A DNA stretch of 64,000 nucleotides, taken from NCBI RefSeq assembly GCF_030247195.1, contig NC_080672.1, positions 362,320,271-362,384,270 of the forward strand. Reading direction: 5' to 3'. Shown here piece after piece: positions 1 through 11,810 of this stretch; position 1 is the stretch's first letter, and the number at the start of each line of letters is the position of its first letter. Source of the DNA: Topomyia yanbarensis. Taxonomy: Eukaryota > Arthropoda > Insecta > Diptera > Culicidae. A program made the translations under genes and the position numbers. The notes beneath the pieces were generated by a model. That model did not search any database. It worked only from the letters and a program-made list of their open reading frames with translations, and was not told the origin of the DNA.

Positions 1-2152
1 TTTTTCGATTGCGCTCAAATTTTGCATGGGGGATTTTTTTCGAGGTGCAATACTTTTGAGGTCTGTCCGGGTTGAAAATTCAGGATGACCATAAAGATTG
101 GCACTCTACCGTATATCAATTATACTGAGGAGACAATTTTAGGAACTTTCAACTGGTTGGTGGATTGCTGAATAGGGTGCATATCATTAGATGCCAAGGG
201 CCGTCATGGCATTACGGTTGTATTTTATACAGCACCCACCCGTCTTTTTGCACAAGAAGGTGAACCAAAGATACTTTTATCATCTATTGCTGATTAAGTT
301 TTTCACATATTCTTCGATACAATTTCTAAGAAAATAGGTTGCATCCAGTCATATATCGAGTGAAGTTAGTTGACCATGACTTTATTCAAACTTGTTTTTC
401 AGATTATATCCCCCATGATTCCTGTCTCTTCCTTAATATTCTACAGTTTTCACTTTGCGTCTGGCTCTAGGCCCGTGCATAAATGAACTCTCCTGAAATG
501 ACCAAAATGATCCTAAAATGGATAGCAAACATGATTCGTCATCAAAGACTCCGAGTTTTCATTTAAAATCAAATACATTGAACTGGGTTCGTATCCGTTC
601 TTCTTTCGGATCAAAAATACTCCGCTAAGTATTATAATATTTCGCAAGACGCAGAAATATTGAGCTGTGCCTGATTTCTCGAAAGTTCGCTTAGATAATC
701 TCAGAATTTTAACATTTTGTCTAAAGCAAACAAATGACGTTACTGGCGACAAGGCTTTTATGAAGAACTAACCCGTTTACATACCCGCTCACAAAGTTAA
801 GATCGATAGTGTAGTTAGCGCTTTAAATTTGGCATGCATGGATCTACTGAAGGACGAGATTGGCTGGAAGATTCGCTGAATGATAATTGCACCGGATGGG
901 ACAAAACGTTGTGTCCCTTCAAACTAGTGTCGGGTGACCTTTGGCGTCTTTTTCGACAAGGATAGGCATGATAGGTTGTACCACTAACAGCGAAGTGATT
1001 TGGTAAAATTGCAGCAAAATAACTTTTTTACACCATTTTGAGCGACTTAGTGGGATGCAACATTTCAATTGTAGCATATAGCGAAATATTACTTTCCTGA
1101 ATTTGGAGTAAATTAGATTTATTTTTCATTTTCATTGCTTTGTAAAAGAAATCAGCAATGTTTGATGAACTCATCCTCGCCACCTTGAAACGAAGTGTTA
1201 ATCGGTCAAAATAAATCTGAACCAGAGTAGTAGGTAACTTAGACATTTTAAATAATTTGTAAAGAATAAAATATTTCCACAAAAATTGAAATTATGCTTC
1301 TTCTCATCAAACCTGGAGAAATTGATATAAAACTCGGAGGCCCGGGGATCGCTCCCGAAAACCGGAGTCTCCGGGTCAAACCTGGATGGGTGGCAACCCT
1401 ATTTGCAGCAATGTGTTTTTCTCTCTTTAGAGGCCGTCAATATACCAGCAAGAGGAAGCAAATCCGAAACAAACAACACCTGGTCTTAGAGATTGGAGAA
1501 GAAACAAGGATTATCCAACGCTTCCAGGAACACTGAAAATCTGATATTTCAAACCGGAGATGCAACTTAGTGCAGGATTGGTTGGACCTAGGTTGGGAAC
1601 CGGCAACTTTTTGATATTGAGGAACTCCTCTCGGTATCGAGGAGATTTCAATTTTCACGGTACGACATGGAATTATTTTGTCGATGATAATTAATCTAGC
1701 TTACTCTACGATCTTGGCTACACTTTAACAAGGTGGCCTGTCCATGTCCACATTTCCGTCGTCCTTGTTTCTATGAAATTAAGAAAACGAGCGGAAAAAA
1801 AATTTCTATAATTTTCGCTATTTTTGTAGAAATTTGAAGTCTTTTTCTTGTTCGTTATTTATTCTGGACTATCAGGACCGCAGCGTAGTCTTGTGGCACC
1901 TTTGGTAGAGTCTCAGTTATGCTTTTGTTTACTTTGGCTTTCCTTTTCAGTTCGACTTTCGAACGATAATTTTGTGTGTACCTGGGTACTTCTATCCTGA
2001 CTTATTTTATGAATTAATTTCAGCGATTTCAGCGCCCCCCTAAGGTTGGCGAGTTCAGGAATATAACCATTGTTCTACGGTGGACTTGCAGATGCGTCAT
2101 TCCTAAAGTTGATTCTTTTAAATATTTAATGCGTCGCGGTAAATGTGATTCA
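1..2152. other. Unassigned AT-rich sequence with short repeat-like segments
   Basis: No reading frame here looks like a protein I recognise. The segment around 1340-1400 (GGCCCGGGGATCGCTCCC, then CCGGAGTCTCCGGGTCAAACC, then GGGTGGCAACCCT) is GC-rich and self-complementary, and resembles a dispersed insect repeat end that I cannot name. The remainder is low-GC sequence without clear inverted or tandem structure. Confidence 0.4.
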
Positions 2153-2160
2153 TTTTCTCT

Positions 2161-5100
2161 AGACCTGTGCGCCGCCGCGCCACGCCGCCGCCGCCGGTAA
2201 TTTTTAACGTACGCCGACGCCGAACGGTAGATCGGCGGCGCGCCGCCGATACATTTTCCTGCGCCGACAATTCGCGAACTCTAAAATTGTTGACTCATAA
2301 TTTTATCCACAAATCTAGGAACATTGTCCATGGGCCGAATATACGACGTTAACTGATTGATGATTTATCACATCTTGATCATTATTTGGTGTTAGTGGTC
2401 GTCAATTGGATTACAAAATTAAAATAATCTTGATATTTTCACGAAAACCATTACACGACACTAGTTATATAATTCAAAGATCCATTCTTGCTTCGTCAAC
2501 TGGTTATGATTGTGAGCATATAAGTTTCAATTCACCATTCGTGTGCGTGAAATGGTCCACAAATTAAAAAAAAACTTCCACTTTCAAGATATATGTGCCT
2601 GAAATTTACGATTATGTGCCTGATCCTAATGCACGTAATCAATTTCACTGGAACGCAGTGTATTATTCATTGATTTTTTAACCGATTCTTAATTCCTAAT
2701 ATGCTACACACGATTCACCAGTCGAGTTCGTGAAACTGTTCAAGATGTAATTCATGAAGTAATTAATTTTCCACATAATCTTATTATACTTACGTAAACA
2801 ATTACAAGGAACTCAGACTATCATTCATGGATTATTCGCTCTGCTTTTTGGTTTTGAAATTTCTATGTGAGCTATTGTGTACAACTGCTAGCAACCAGTC
2901 CCATAGGCACGAGCATTAGATACAAAGACATTACTAGGACCTGTAACCCTGTTATCCCTTTGTTAAAATTCAGAGAAATGTTCGGAATTAAATGAAACTG
3001 CGCTGAGCAAAATACATTACCTAGCCACAATTCATGTCCGTGAAATAATTTAGAAAACTATAAGACACGTGACTCTGTGTAAAAAATCCAACGGTAAGCT
3101 CAAGACTAAAATATCACGATAACACGACGAGAATTTACGAAAATCGTTGCACGTCGTTCAATTCTTGACTGTTTTAGTCAATAAAGTTAATACAAATCAA
3201 TGTTTCATCGAGTTATGAATTAAAATCATAAAAATATTAAACATATTCAGACACAACCACCTACTAAACATTTCAGTATAATGTCGTTTTTACGTGAACT
3301 AGTTTTGTGAAAACACCAAATTTATTTTCAATGCGAGGTTTATTTATAATTGATTGAATCGTCACCTATATTAATTTTTTCCCGAAGAATAGTTGAGCAA
3401 AGTGATCTTGTCTTTTCGCGACACTGGTGCAAAGATGTGGCGATGCAGAGGGTAAGATTTCTAGTCTCATAAATTATTCATCGTGTGATCTAGCCCCACT
3501 CAAGAAAAATTTTCAGTGTCAGTAGCACCAGCTCGGTATCACAGACAAATAAGACGTAACACGAGATGAATTTTCATCACTTGTAGAAAAAACGGTCGAT
3601 TTCAATTACAAATCGGTGGCGTTAGTGAGATTTTGACACAGAGCTAATTGCGTTACTTAGTTTCCGCACCCACCCGATAACGTTACGGTCTTTTTAATCT
3701 CATGCAAACCAAAACAAACAATATGGGCCGGAAATGTGAAATTCATTCTTGTCGAAGTGCCCAAGGTGGGAGTTGTTCACAACCATTTCTTAAGTTACAA
3801 CACGATGCCGATCGGTGAGTAAGCACATAACAGGACGTTAGTAATTTAATTGATTCGGTGTATCGAATGTATGCAATGGATTAGAATTCGTTGGTCCCCG
3901 GAACTGCTGGAGAAATTGGCGGGGTGCAGGTGCTACAAAAACTAGAGAGCGCGCTCAGACCATTTTCAATCAGACTTGTTTAGTGATCAGTTTCAACCTA
4001 ACAGGAGCCGTCAAGTCGTGGAATGATTATGATTGATAGTAACTGTATATTTAGGTTTCGTCAGGGTGTAGATCTGTATTATTCCAGCAAATCGAGCATA
4101 GCAATGTGTCCTTACACGATCATTAAAAGTGACATTTCTGCGCAGTAATGCCAATAATAACGCCTCGTGTTAGGGTTCCTGATATCTGCGGGATTCTAAA
4201 AGAGCGACGGTAAACAACCCAGGGACGACTTGACAGATAGTTCTTGTTTCATATATGCACCACCGATTTGATGGTGGCGCTAATATGCCTTCTCTGTATG
4301 AGAACCACGAACAACGAAACGAAAAAGTTTCAAGAGAAAAGCGTGTTTCGTTACGTGTGTTATGAACGCCGTCAATGCGGCTAGAACAACATTTAGAAAA
4401 AGCTTACTCAAAAATGTGAATAAAGAAAATTATTATTAGAGAATAAATTTATCCCTAACTGAAAACCGTCAGCAAAATTACATAAATCTTATTATATATT
4501 TAGCTGGAAGTCGTTGTTTTTAACAACCGGCTCTCTTCCCTACTAAACATGTTTTGGTTTTCTTGTTGTGTGAAGTTTGAAACCGTTAAATCATTGGTGC
4601 TTTTTATCTCGAGAAATATAAATGAAAAACATTTTGGCCAATGAAAGTACATCACCACCAAGCTTAACCATTCGTTTTGAATAGAATTTGTGTTTTATTA
4701 GAATTCTAGCAGCAAAAAGAAATGGTGGAAATGGTAGAAATGCTTAAATTAATTATTTTCCACAGATATGGAAAATAATAAATGGGATGCGCCTTTTTCA
4801 AATTTTGCTCCATTCGAGCCGCCATGACATCACCAAATCACCCCAAAATTTGCTTATGAATTCAATATATGGGAGCTGTCAATTGTCCCCGGGCTTACGG
4901 TAAAGATGACTAAATAGAAACAAAAAACAATGAAACGACAACAACAATTAATTTCCTCAAACAAAACAAAAACTGTTTTACCGTTGCTTAATTTCCCAAA
5001 TATAGAACAATAAATAATTATTATGGGTCATTGAAATACAGTCGTTACTCTGCATTCTTCAAATTTGTCCATTGCAATCATTATTTCATGCGAAGTCGTA

Positions 5101-5564
5101 GTATGCGACATCGACAATTTTTCTATTTCGTTCTTCAAATTTTACAACTGTAAAAATAGTTTCACCTTTCATTTATTATCTTGCATTTGGCAAGCAGGGT
5201 GGTCTTTTGGAGCATCAGTTGAAAAAAAAAAATTGATATGGTTGCGAGAATTACATTTTGTGCAATGTGTTCAACAGATGTCGCTAGTACATCGTGGGCG
5301 ATGATTTTTTAGATTTTCTTCAAACTGTAACGTTTGTTTGTATGTGCTGTGAAGTCTGTTACAATAGCAACCGAAAATTTGGGAAAGGAATTGTGCTGTT
5401 AAGAGTTTTTTTAGTTACATAGGCGTCAATATTCGTCACGCCGACACACGCCGGCGCGCCGCCGCCGATAGGGTCCAACGGCGTGACGCCGCCAACGCCG
5501 CCGCCGCCGGCCAAAAATGTCGCTTACGCCGCCGCCGATTAAAAATGCATCGGCGCACACCTCT
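2161..5564. mobile_element. hAT-type non-autonomous element with GCC-rich ends
   Basis: The left end reads AGACCTGTGCGCCG and the reverse complement of the right end reads AGAGGTGTGCGCCG, 12 of 14 matching. The flanking octamers are TTTTCTCT (2153-2160) and ATTTCTCT (5565-5572), 7 of 8 identical, as expected for an 8-bp hAT target duplication. About 100 bp at each end is packed with GCC/GGC and GCGCC motifs, in sharp contrast to the AT-rich 3.2-kb interior. I see no transposase frame inside, so the element is non-autonomous or long dead. The superfamily call rests only on duplication length and terminal style. Confidence 0.6.
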
Positions 5565-5572
5565 ATTTCTCT

Positions 5573-6389
5573 TTGTGAAACATGGCTTACTTCTAACATT
5601 AATCACAACTTCCGCGATTTTTCAGTCGTCTTGACCGAGATACTCTCTTGGTATGAGTACTTTAAAGCACTATCTACACCTATCCACATATTCTTACATG
5701 TTCTGCAAAAGAAAAAAGTTTACTTTGCACGAGAGGTAGCCACCGCCATGTTCGATAGGTAGATTTGTCTAAACTGTCAGTGCACCTTTCAAAATAAACA
5801 ATGCCTTTGAGTATAGGGACTTTCTCCGAACGATGACCCCCTAACTCGTGGTGGGATGAAGAATGTTATGATTCTCGTTAAAAAAACATACTTCGCACGT
5901 AAAAAGCGGTTATTGGCACCGGCTTGTCGACGGTTTATTGAGAGAGACATCGATAAGCTCTACAAGGAACACTATTAAAATAAGGCGTTAGTGTTGACTA
6001 ACGAATGAAAGGGGGAAATATTTCACACGGGTTTTGACTTTGCAAGGAAGTTATGCCCGGATTTTGCTCCTATGCAGAAATGCGACTTGTCGTCGGGAAA
6101 CAGTACAATTGGAGACACATGAAAGTAATTGCGATTCATAAAGTGGTGGAAGCCAGCCTCCGACCACAATTCGTATCGACTGATTGCAATGCATCCAAAT
6201 CCAAAAGTTGATGGAGAAAATAACGATGTACTACAAAGTAAAAAAAATATTGTACTTTTCAAGTGACCTAGTAAAGGTTTGAGGTCTGGTTAAATAGAAC
6301 ACAAAACCACGTTTGATCAATTTAATATAACCGCAAAATCTTCATTTATGGCAAAAAGCAATTTTTGTGATTTTTAACACTAAACAATT
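5573..6389. other. Unassigned sequence between two mobile elements
   Basis: Low-GC DNA between the hAT-type element and the fold-back region. I see no coding signature, no repeat with a partner elsewhere in the window, and no RNA gene. Confidence 0.4.
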
Positions 6390-6590
6390 AAATACTCTAT
6401 CAATCTTCAACCGATTTTCGATTTTTTCATTGTTCTAAAGAAGAAGAATAGATCTTCCTAGCGGTATGTTATGCCTTTGCTCTTTTCTTAATAATATTTT
6501 GGAACAACACACTTAATTTTTTTCTACCGATTTTCAGCTTCTTTCGCATCTTTTGCCAAAATATTTTTTTGGCTGAGATTTCAGTATAAA

Positions 6591-6827
6591 TCTCGACAAA
6601 CATATGATTACGGCCTAAAAGCCAACTGTCACAATCCACTTTGAATGGAAATTCCGGACAAACCGTTACACGCCAATCACAGATGTTGGTAGTAAACGAA
6701 AGAGAAAAGTTTTCTCTTTCATAAACTGTTGTGAACTGTGTTCGACTAGTAACGGTTTGTCTGGAATTTCCATTCAAAGTGGATTTTGATAGTTGGCTTT
6801 TAGGCCGTAATCATATGTTTGTCGAGA
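6591..6827. repeat. 79-bp-arm hairpin
   Basis: Left arm 6591-6669 and right arm 6749-6827 are reverse complements with about three mismatches, separated by a 79-bp loop. The loop itself contains a small GAGAAAA/TTTTCTC palindrome. The arms are far better conserved than those of the surrounding fold-back, so this is probably a younger insertion or a separately evolving snap-back. Transcribed, it would form a long near-perfect duplex. Confidence 0.8.
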
Positions 6828-8016
6828 AATGATGTTTCATAGCTGATACTCGGAAAATATTTCACCAAAAATCAGCAAACAAATATCACTTTACTGAGAT
6901 ATCAGTTTCTAAACTTGCTGACTACACGACTGTTGGGAAATTGCCGATCCGAATTGAGTGTCTACAATCTGAAAATAACCATTATTTGCGATTTTTTCAT
7001 GAAAAATATGAATATATCTCAACATTTTTATAAAGAGTGGATTTAATACCTCGTTTCATGACCTGTTTATCAACAAAAACGATTGATATGTGCCAGAGTT
7101 ATTAAATTATTCTCGATTCAAAACTTGCTCGCAGGAGTTTTTAAGGGGACGGTCTCTCATAATCTTTTTTTTTAAATTAATTTTTTTCTCGAATGCGTAT
7201 AGATTTAAAAGTATATGTGTTAGAGCATTGCATAAAAAAACTTATTTTTGGAATCTCAAAGGCCCCCCTTTCATAGTGTGACAAATGTCAGAGTCAACTC
7301 AGATGCCAAATTTCCCATAATTTGGACAATTTTAGAGCTTCGCGCACTCCGCTTGAAATTGAAACATTGGCACTATGGGCATATATGAGGAAAACAATAT
7401 ATTAAATGCTCGGAACATTACGACTTATACCTTTTTGTGAAGAAAAAACTCTTAGCATTTCAATTAAAGTATCTTTGCATCCCAAAAAATAGAGAAAGCT
7501 GGAGTTTTAGGGCATTTTGTCCCATAAATTTCCCATTCTTAATAACCTATGCTGCGAAACATATTTTCTTGCAGTTTTTCCAATGTGAAAAAATCTTAGA
7601 AACTAACGGTACCTTTGCGACCATTGTCAGAATACGAAAAAAATTGAAAAAAAAATAAATTATTTTCTCGTGCATATATCAATATTACTCTTCAATATTT
7701 TTAAAGTACCTTGTTGAGCGTGGAAAAGTTTAAGGAATAAAACAGAAGATTTTTAACATTCAGACTGGAAATCTATTTTTTTCACCAATAGCAAATCTAC
7801 TTCTATTTTGTTTCTTAAGATTTTTCACGTTCAACAAGGTGCATTTAATTTTGTTTGATTGAAGAATATTAGAGATATATTCACGGGAAAATGATAAAAT
7901 TCAAAATGTATAACGAAATACGTCGAAACCCCAACTTCTCGTATTCTGATAAAGGTCGCAAAAGTTCGGTTGTATTTCTGAGAGCTTTTTACATTACAAA
8001 AGTAGCAAAATATATA

Positions 8017-9562
8017 CAGGGTGTTTGGTTCATGATTAAGAATCTCTCGAGGGGTGATTGACTGTCATATTTGGAGAAAAAAATCGTTCTACACATACCA
8101 TCAAATCTCAACCGTTACAGAGTTATTGAACTTTTTATGTAAAAAACTTATTTATCTTAAAATACCTCTAACTCGAAAAGTATACCTCGTATTTTAAATC
8201 TTTTGATTCCATTGGAAAGGTGAGAATTTTTTTTATTGAATGGTGTTCTCATATCTTTCAGTTAATTAGTTTTATTTAATTTTTAGTTGTAAAGTAGTTC
8301 AAAGTTGGTGTTTTCGATGAGGTTTTTGTTAATTTTTTCAAAATAATGAATTATAATTATAGCAATATATATTATCCAAAAAATGGGTTTGAGGACGATT
8401 TATAATTTGTTCTTCAACATGATATTCCTATATCTTCTCGTCTTCTTGTAATTTCACTTCTAAACTTTTCCTGTAATTGATTTGCAAGTTCTTAAAAGAC
8501 TCTAATCTAAAAAATATGCTTAATATCGCCATTACCAGGGCTTTGTTGGAAAGCTGAGAAAATTTCCTTTCGATGTATGTACAGATATCTTTCAGTTAAG
8601 TGTACTAAATGACTTTTTACTAGTAAAATAACTCAAAATTTGCGTTTTTCGGAGAGTTTTGTAATTATTCTAATTATTAATCAACTAAATTTATCGTCAC
8701 TATTGTTCATTTTGTGCACCTTAATATTCTCTACAACTTGTTATTTGACACTTTATTCCTATCGCTTTTCATTTCGCTGCAATTTAATACTTAACACAGC
8801 ATGACCTCATCACAAATGTAGTGGGTACGAAATCGTTGTTTTTGCATATGAAACGAGAAGATCAAAATGATTTTGCTTCGAAACTAAAAGAGATAATTGA
8901 ATAGAGTCAAAGGGAGAATTGTATAACTTGCTGAGATGCATTAATTCCATGATAATAATGGTGAAGTTTATTATTTACTATCTTAAGAAAATAACGAAAA
9001 TGCTAATAATAACATTAACTTTAAACCAATTAACTTCTAAAAGAATACTAAATTCACTTAACTGAAAGGTATTAATACATTTTTCTCTGCAAAATTTTCC
9101 TGGCTTTCGAATAAAAATAAGAAAAGGTACAATAAGTGCCATACTTTTTCAATAAGAGCTAGTATTAGTGAATATGAGATAAAAATATCCAAGTTCAATA
9201 ACCCAAACACATGAAAACAAGACAAGATAATTGTATCATGTCAAAGAACAAATTATACAACTCTTCAAGGCCAAAAATTTGAATTATTAAAATGAAGATG
9301 TTAACTATGAACGAAAAATCGATCAAAATTGTTAAATTTTAAATAAATTACTGTTTTCTCATCTATCCAATGGATTAAGATTTGAAATACAAAGTATATT
9401 TTTTGAGTTAGAGCTATTTTAAGGCAACTAACTTTTTAACACAAAAAATTCAATAACTTAGTAACTGTTGAGATTTGAAGGTATGTGTAGAACGATTTTT
9501 TTCTCCAAATATGACAGTCAATTATCTCTCGAGAGGTTCTTAACCATGAACCAAACACCCTG
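8017..9562. mobile_element. TA-flanked element with ~205-bp inverted terminal repeats, Tc1/mariner-like by target site
   Basis: The ends read CAGGGTGTTTGGTTCATG at 8017 and, reverse-complemented, the same 18 bases from 9562, each flanked by TA (8015-8016 and 9563-9564). The inverted repeats run about 205 bp (8017-8225 and 9357-9562) at roughly 85% identity by eye. Inside, a motif of roughly 345 bp around TATCTTTCAGTTAA recurs in direct orientation (8150-8360 and 8500-8690), with related reverse copies toward the right end. No transposase frame is visible. The TA duplication suggests the IS630-Tc1-mariner group, but other TA-targeting families are possible. Confidence 0.65.
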
Positions 9563-9964
9563 TATGTATGATTTGCAGCATAGAGCAGAATAGCTATAAG
9601 GAATAGGGGATTTTGGGAATAATTTTCCAAAAACCTCTCCTCCTGTTTTCTTTCGGGAAACAAAAAAAATCCATTGTAATGATAAGAATATTTCCTTCAA
9701 AACAAAAGATAAACAGTAAATTTCAGTCCTACTTCAAAAGTCATAACATATAATAAAAAAATTTAAAATTGTCCAACTGATGTGAAATTTGGCATCTGAG
9801 TTTATTTGTCATAATATAAAAGGGGAGGGTGGGGGCCACCTTTGAGATTTTCAAAAAAAATGTTTGCGATTCCCTAATGTGTGTAAGCTTTGAAGTTAAA
9901 ATTTGAATAACAGAAGATATAATTACGGAATCCCACAGGCGACAATACCTCACAAACCTCTTAA

Positions 9965-10187
9965 GGTTAAATTGAGAAAGCTTGGAAAAGCGGCCATCTT
10001 GAAACATGACAAAAGCACTTTTCTCTCACACCGTTGGAAAAATCTTCATGAAAATGATTCAGTAACACTCTACCAATGCCCCGAATATATTGATTGATTT
10101 TCATGAAAGTTTTCCCAACGGTGGGAGAAAAAACTGCTTTTTTCTCTTTCCAAGATGGCCGCTTATTGAGGCGTTCTCAGTTGAACC
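9965..10187. mobile_element. 223-bp TTAA-flanked MITE
   Basis: GGTTAAATTGAGAA at the left and the reverse complement of TTCTCAGTTGAACC at the right form the ends, each flanked by TTAA (9961-9964, 10188-10191). Almost the whole element is an imperfect palindrome (GCGGCCATCTTG, then CACCGTTGG). It lies in the right arm of the large fold-back, where the opposite arm carries a single uninterrupted TTAA at about 7142. That confirms both the insertion and the TTAA duplication typical of piggyBac-type transposition. It has no coding capacity. Confidence 0.75.
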
Positions 10188-10502
10188 TTAAGAGCTCATA
10201 CGAGCAGGTTTTTAATTCGAAAAAAATAGCTGTGGCATTTTTCAATCGTTTTTCATAATAAATAGATCGTTGGATACAGAACTGAATCTCTAAAAATGTT
10301 AGAAAATTTTAATATTGTTCAAGAAAAAATAGAAAAAAATGGTTATTTTTATGGTATTGTCCTAAAATAGTTTTTGCTAACAAAAGATCCTAACGTAGTG
10401 CACCGTTGAAAAGCTTATTTATTCTTCTTTCCAGGACAATAAAATCGGTTTAAAACAACTGAAAATCGGTTGAAAAATGACAGCGTAGTTCATGTTTTGT
10501 GA

Positions 10503-10537
10503 ACACGTGCATTCCGATTTAAGTTTTAAGCTCAGTC
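10503..10537 (+). promoter_or_regulatory. Possible core promoter: E-box and initiator
   Basis: A palindromic CACGTG E-box (10504-10509) lies about 25 bp upstream of TCAGTC (10532-10537), which matches the arthropod initiator. No TATA box is evident. It sits 60 bp before the first ATG of the candidate host gene. These motifs are short and could occur by chance. 5'-end mapping would decide. Confidence 0.25.
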
Positions 10538-10596
10538 CAAAGAAAAACACAACAAATCGAGCGATAAGAAAAGAGAGCTCCTAAACGATAGTTGAG

Positions 10597-10687
10597 ATGA
10601 ACAATGGTATGACAATAAATAAGAGAAGTATTTCAGTGTCAGTCTTCTCAATCTCGCCCATCTGTCAACGAAGTTTAGCATCCACTG
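10597..10687 (+). CDS. Candidate host gene, first coding exon, 5' part (cut by LTR element)
   Basis: An in-frame stop lies just upstream (10582-10584) of ATG at 10597, with a second in-frame ATG at 10609. The frame stays open for 30 codons up to the ACTG target duplication (10684-10687) of the gypsy element. It continues in the same frame from 20536 once one copy of ACTG is counted. The predicted N-terminus is rich in Ser, Ile, Val and Arg, with the stretch KRSISVSVFSISPICQR, which could be a mitochondrial presequence, but this is only composition. I do not recognise the protein. A true start further upstream in another exon cannot be excluded. Confidence 0.4.
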
Positions 10688-11810
10688 TGTAAGTAGGTGT
10701 TTGCCCACTACTCGGGTTCTTGTTTGCCCGGCGAACCCTTCTTTTCAGGGCGGCCTAGGTGCTCCTACAGAATTTCGGATTTTCGTTTCACAACAAAAAG
10801 TAAACAAACTAATAAATTATAAAATTTACCGACTTTTATTCCCGCTACTCTCAACTGCTGCTGCTGCTGGTGATCTGCTACTGCTGGCGGAAAGGAGGGC
10901 GGTTTCTTCCGACCGGCCGGGACAACAACGGCCGCGTTCTCCTTTGATCGTTGGCTGCTCCGGCAGCGGTCCTTGGCGTTTAGCTAGGAAGGTGAGCTTG
11001 GCTCCTTTGTTGGAACCTCCCTAGCGACGTTGGCGGATTATCGCCGGATCGACTTGCTCGCCGCAAGCGATCCCGGAAGTCACCGCAGTGCACTTCCCAG
11101 GGGGGGGACCTTTGTCCGCCCTGCTTCGTTCTCCTTGGCGATTAACTGTGGAGGAGAGCTAGGCTCGTTCGACTGATCCTCCACAGTGAGAACGGTCGGT
11201 GATACGATTCCTTAATGTTTAGCCGGGGTAGCGAAAACACTCCTTGACGTTTAGCTTACCCCTTAATGGCGAATCGACACCGCGTCTACGAATGCCCGGA
11301 CCACACACCGACACTATTGACGGATTTAATTTGCCGTCGCACGCGCGCACTGAACTGAGTTACGGTGGCGGGAAACTGTCCCGAAAAAAGGAAACAAATT
11401 TGGGACGTCTGTTCCTGGCTGTGGTCCGTCACTATCTAACCTTTTCACGATGGCCGCCTTTTCCACTCACCCAAAACAAACACCAAAACCAGCACCAAAA
11501 AACAGTACCGCCGCATAGCTGTCATCGCTATGTGCAGCATATCCAGCACACTTATTGCAGCAAGAGGAGAGCGGTGGCCTACCTAAGCCCTATGTTATTT
11601 ATACAGAAATATGAAACAAAATTTTCTACACCTATCTAGACCAACAAAATCGTTCACAAAAGCTAAAACAAACAAAATTTACGAGAAAAAGTGAACGATC
11701 ATAAGGAACAGTGGTGAGTTATGTTGCAATAACAATACACTCTACGGAGAGAGTACGCACAAATAGGTATATTTCCACCCAGTGCTAAATTGTTACCCTG
11801 ACGGGTTACA
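10688..11810 (-). repeat. 3' LTR of the gypsy element
   Basis: 1123 bp, TG..CA bounded. No difference from 19409-20531 was found on visual comparison, and the long open frames through both copies translate identically. In minus orientation a TATAAATA box lies at 11596-11603 and an AATAAA-type signal at 10835-10840, so U3 is the right-hand part and the transcript would end near 10815. Confidence 0.93.
10835..10840 (-). promoter_or_regulatory. Polyadenylation signal of the LTR element
   Basis: TTTATT on the plus strand is AATAAA on the element strand, about 760 nt downstream of the LTR TATA box. It is the most plausible 3'-end signal, but others are possible in this AT-rich stretch. Confidence 0.4.

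Larger units (their letters stand above)
6390..10490. mobile_element. Very long decayed fold-back (inverted-repeat) element, with nested insertions
   Basis: Successive segments on the left reappear in reverse-complement order on the right. 6400-6440 (CTTCAACCGATTTTCGATT) pairs with about 10430-10480. 6975-7080 (TGAAAATAACCATT..AACGATTGA) pairs with about 10240-10355. 7085-7140 (TTGCTCGCAGGAG) pairs with about 10195-10225. 7250-7335 (GATGCCAAATTTC..GGACAATTTT) pairs with about 9765-9860. 7580-7640 and 7920-7990 also pair with each other inside the left half. The order is collinear, so this is one large inverted structure with arms exceeding 1 kb, diverged by many indels. No coding sequence remains. 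Its exact ends and target duplication could not be fixed by eye. Confidence 0.6.

Noticed and set aside
10701..11024. Plus-strand 107-codon frame (and its twin at 19392-19745) as a gene
   Set aside because: It lies inside the LTR, is on the strand opposite to gag and pol, and is identical in both LTRs only because the LTRs are identical.
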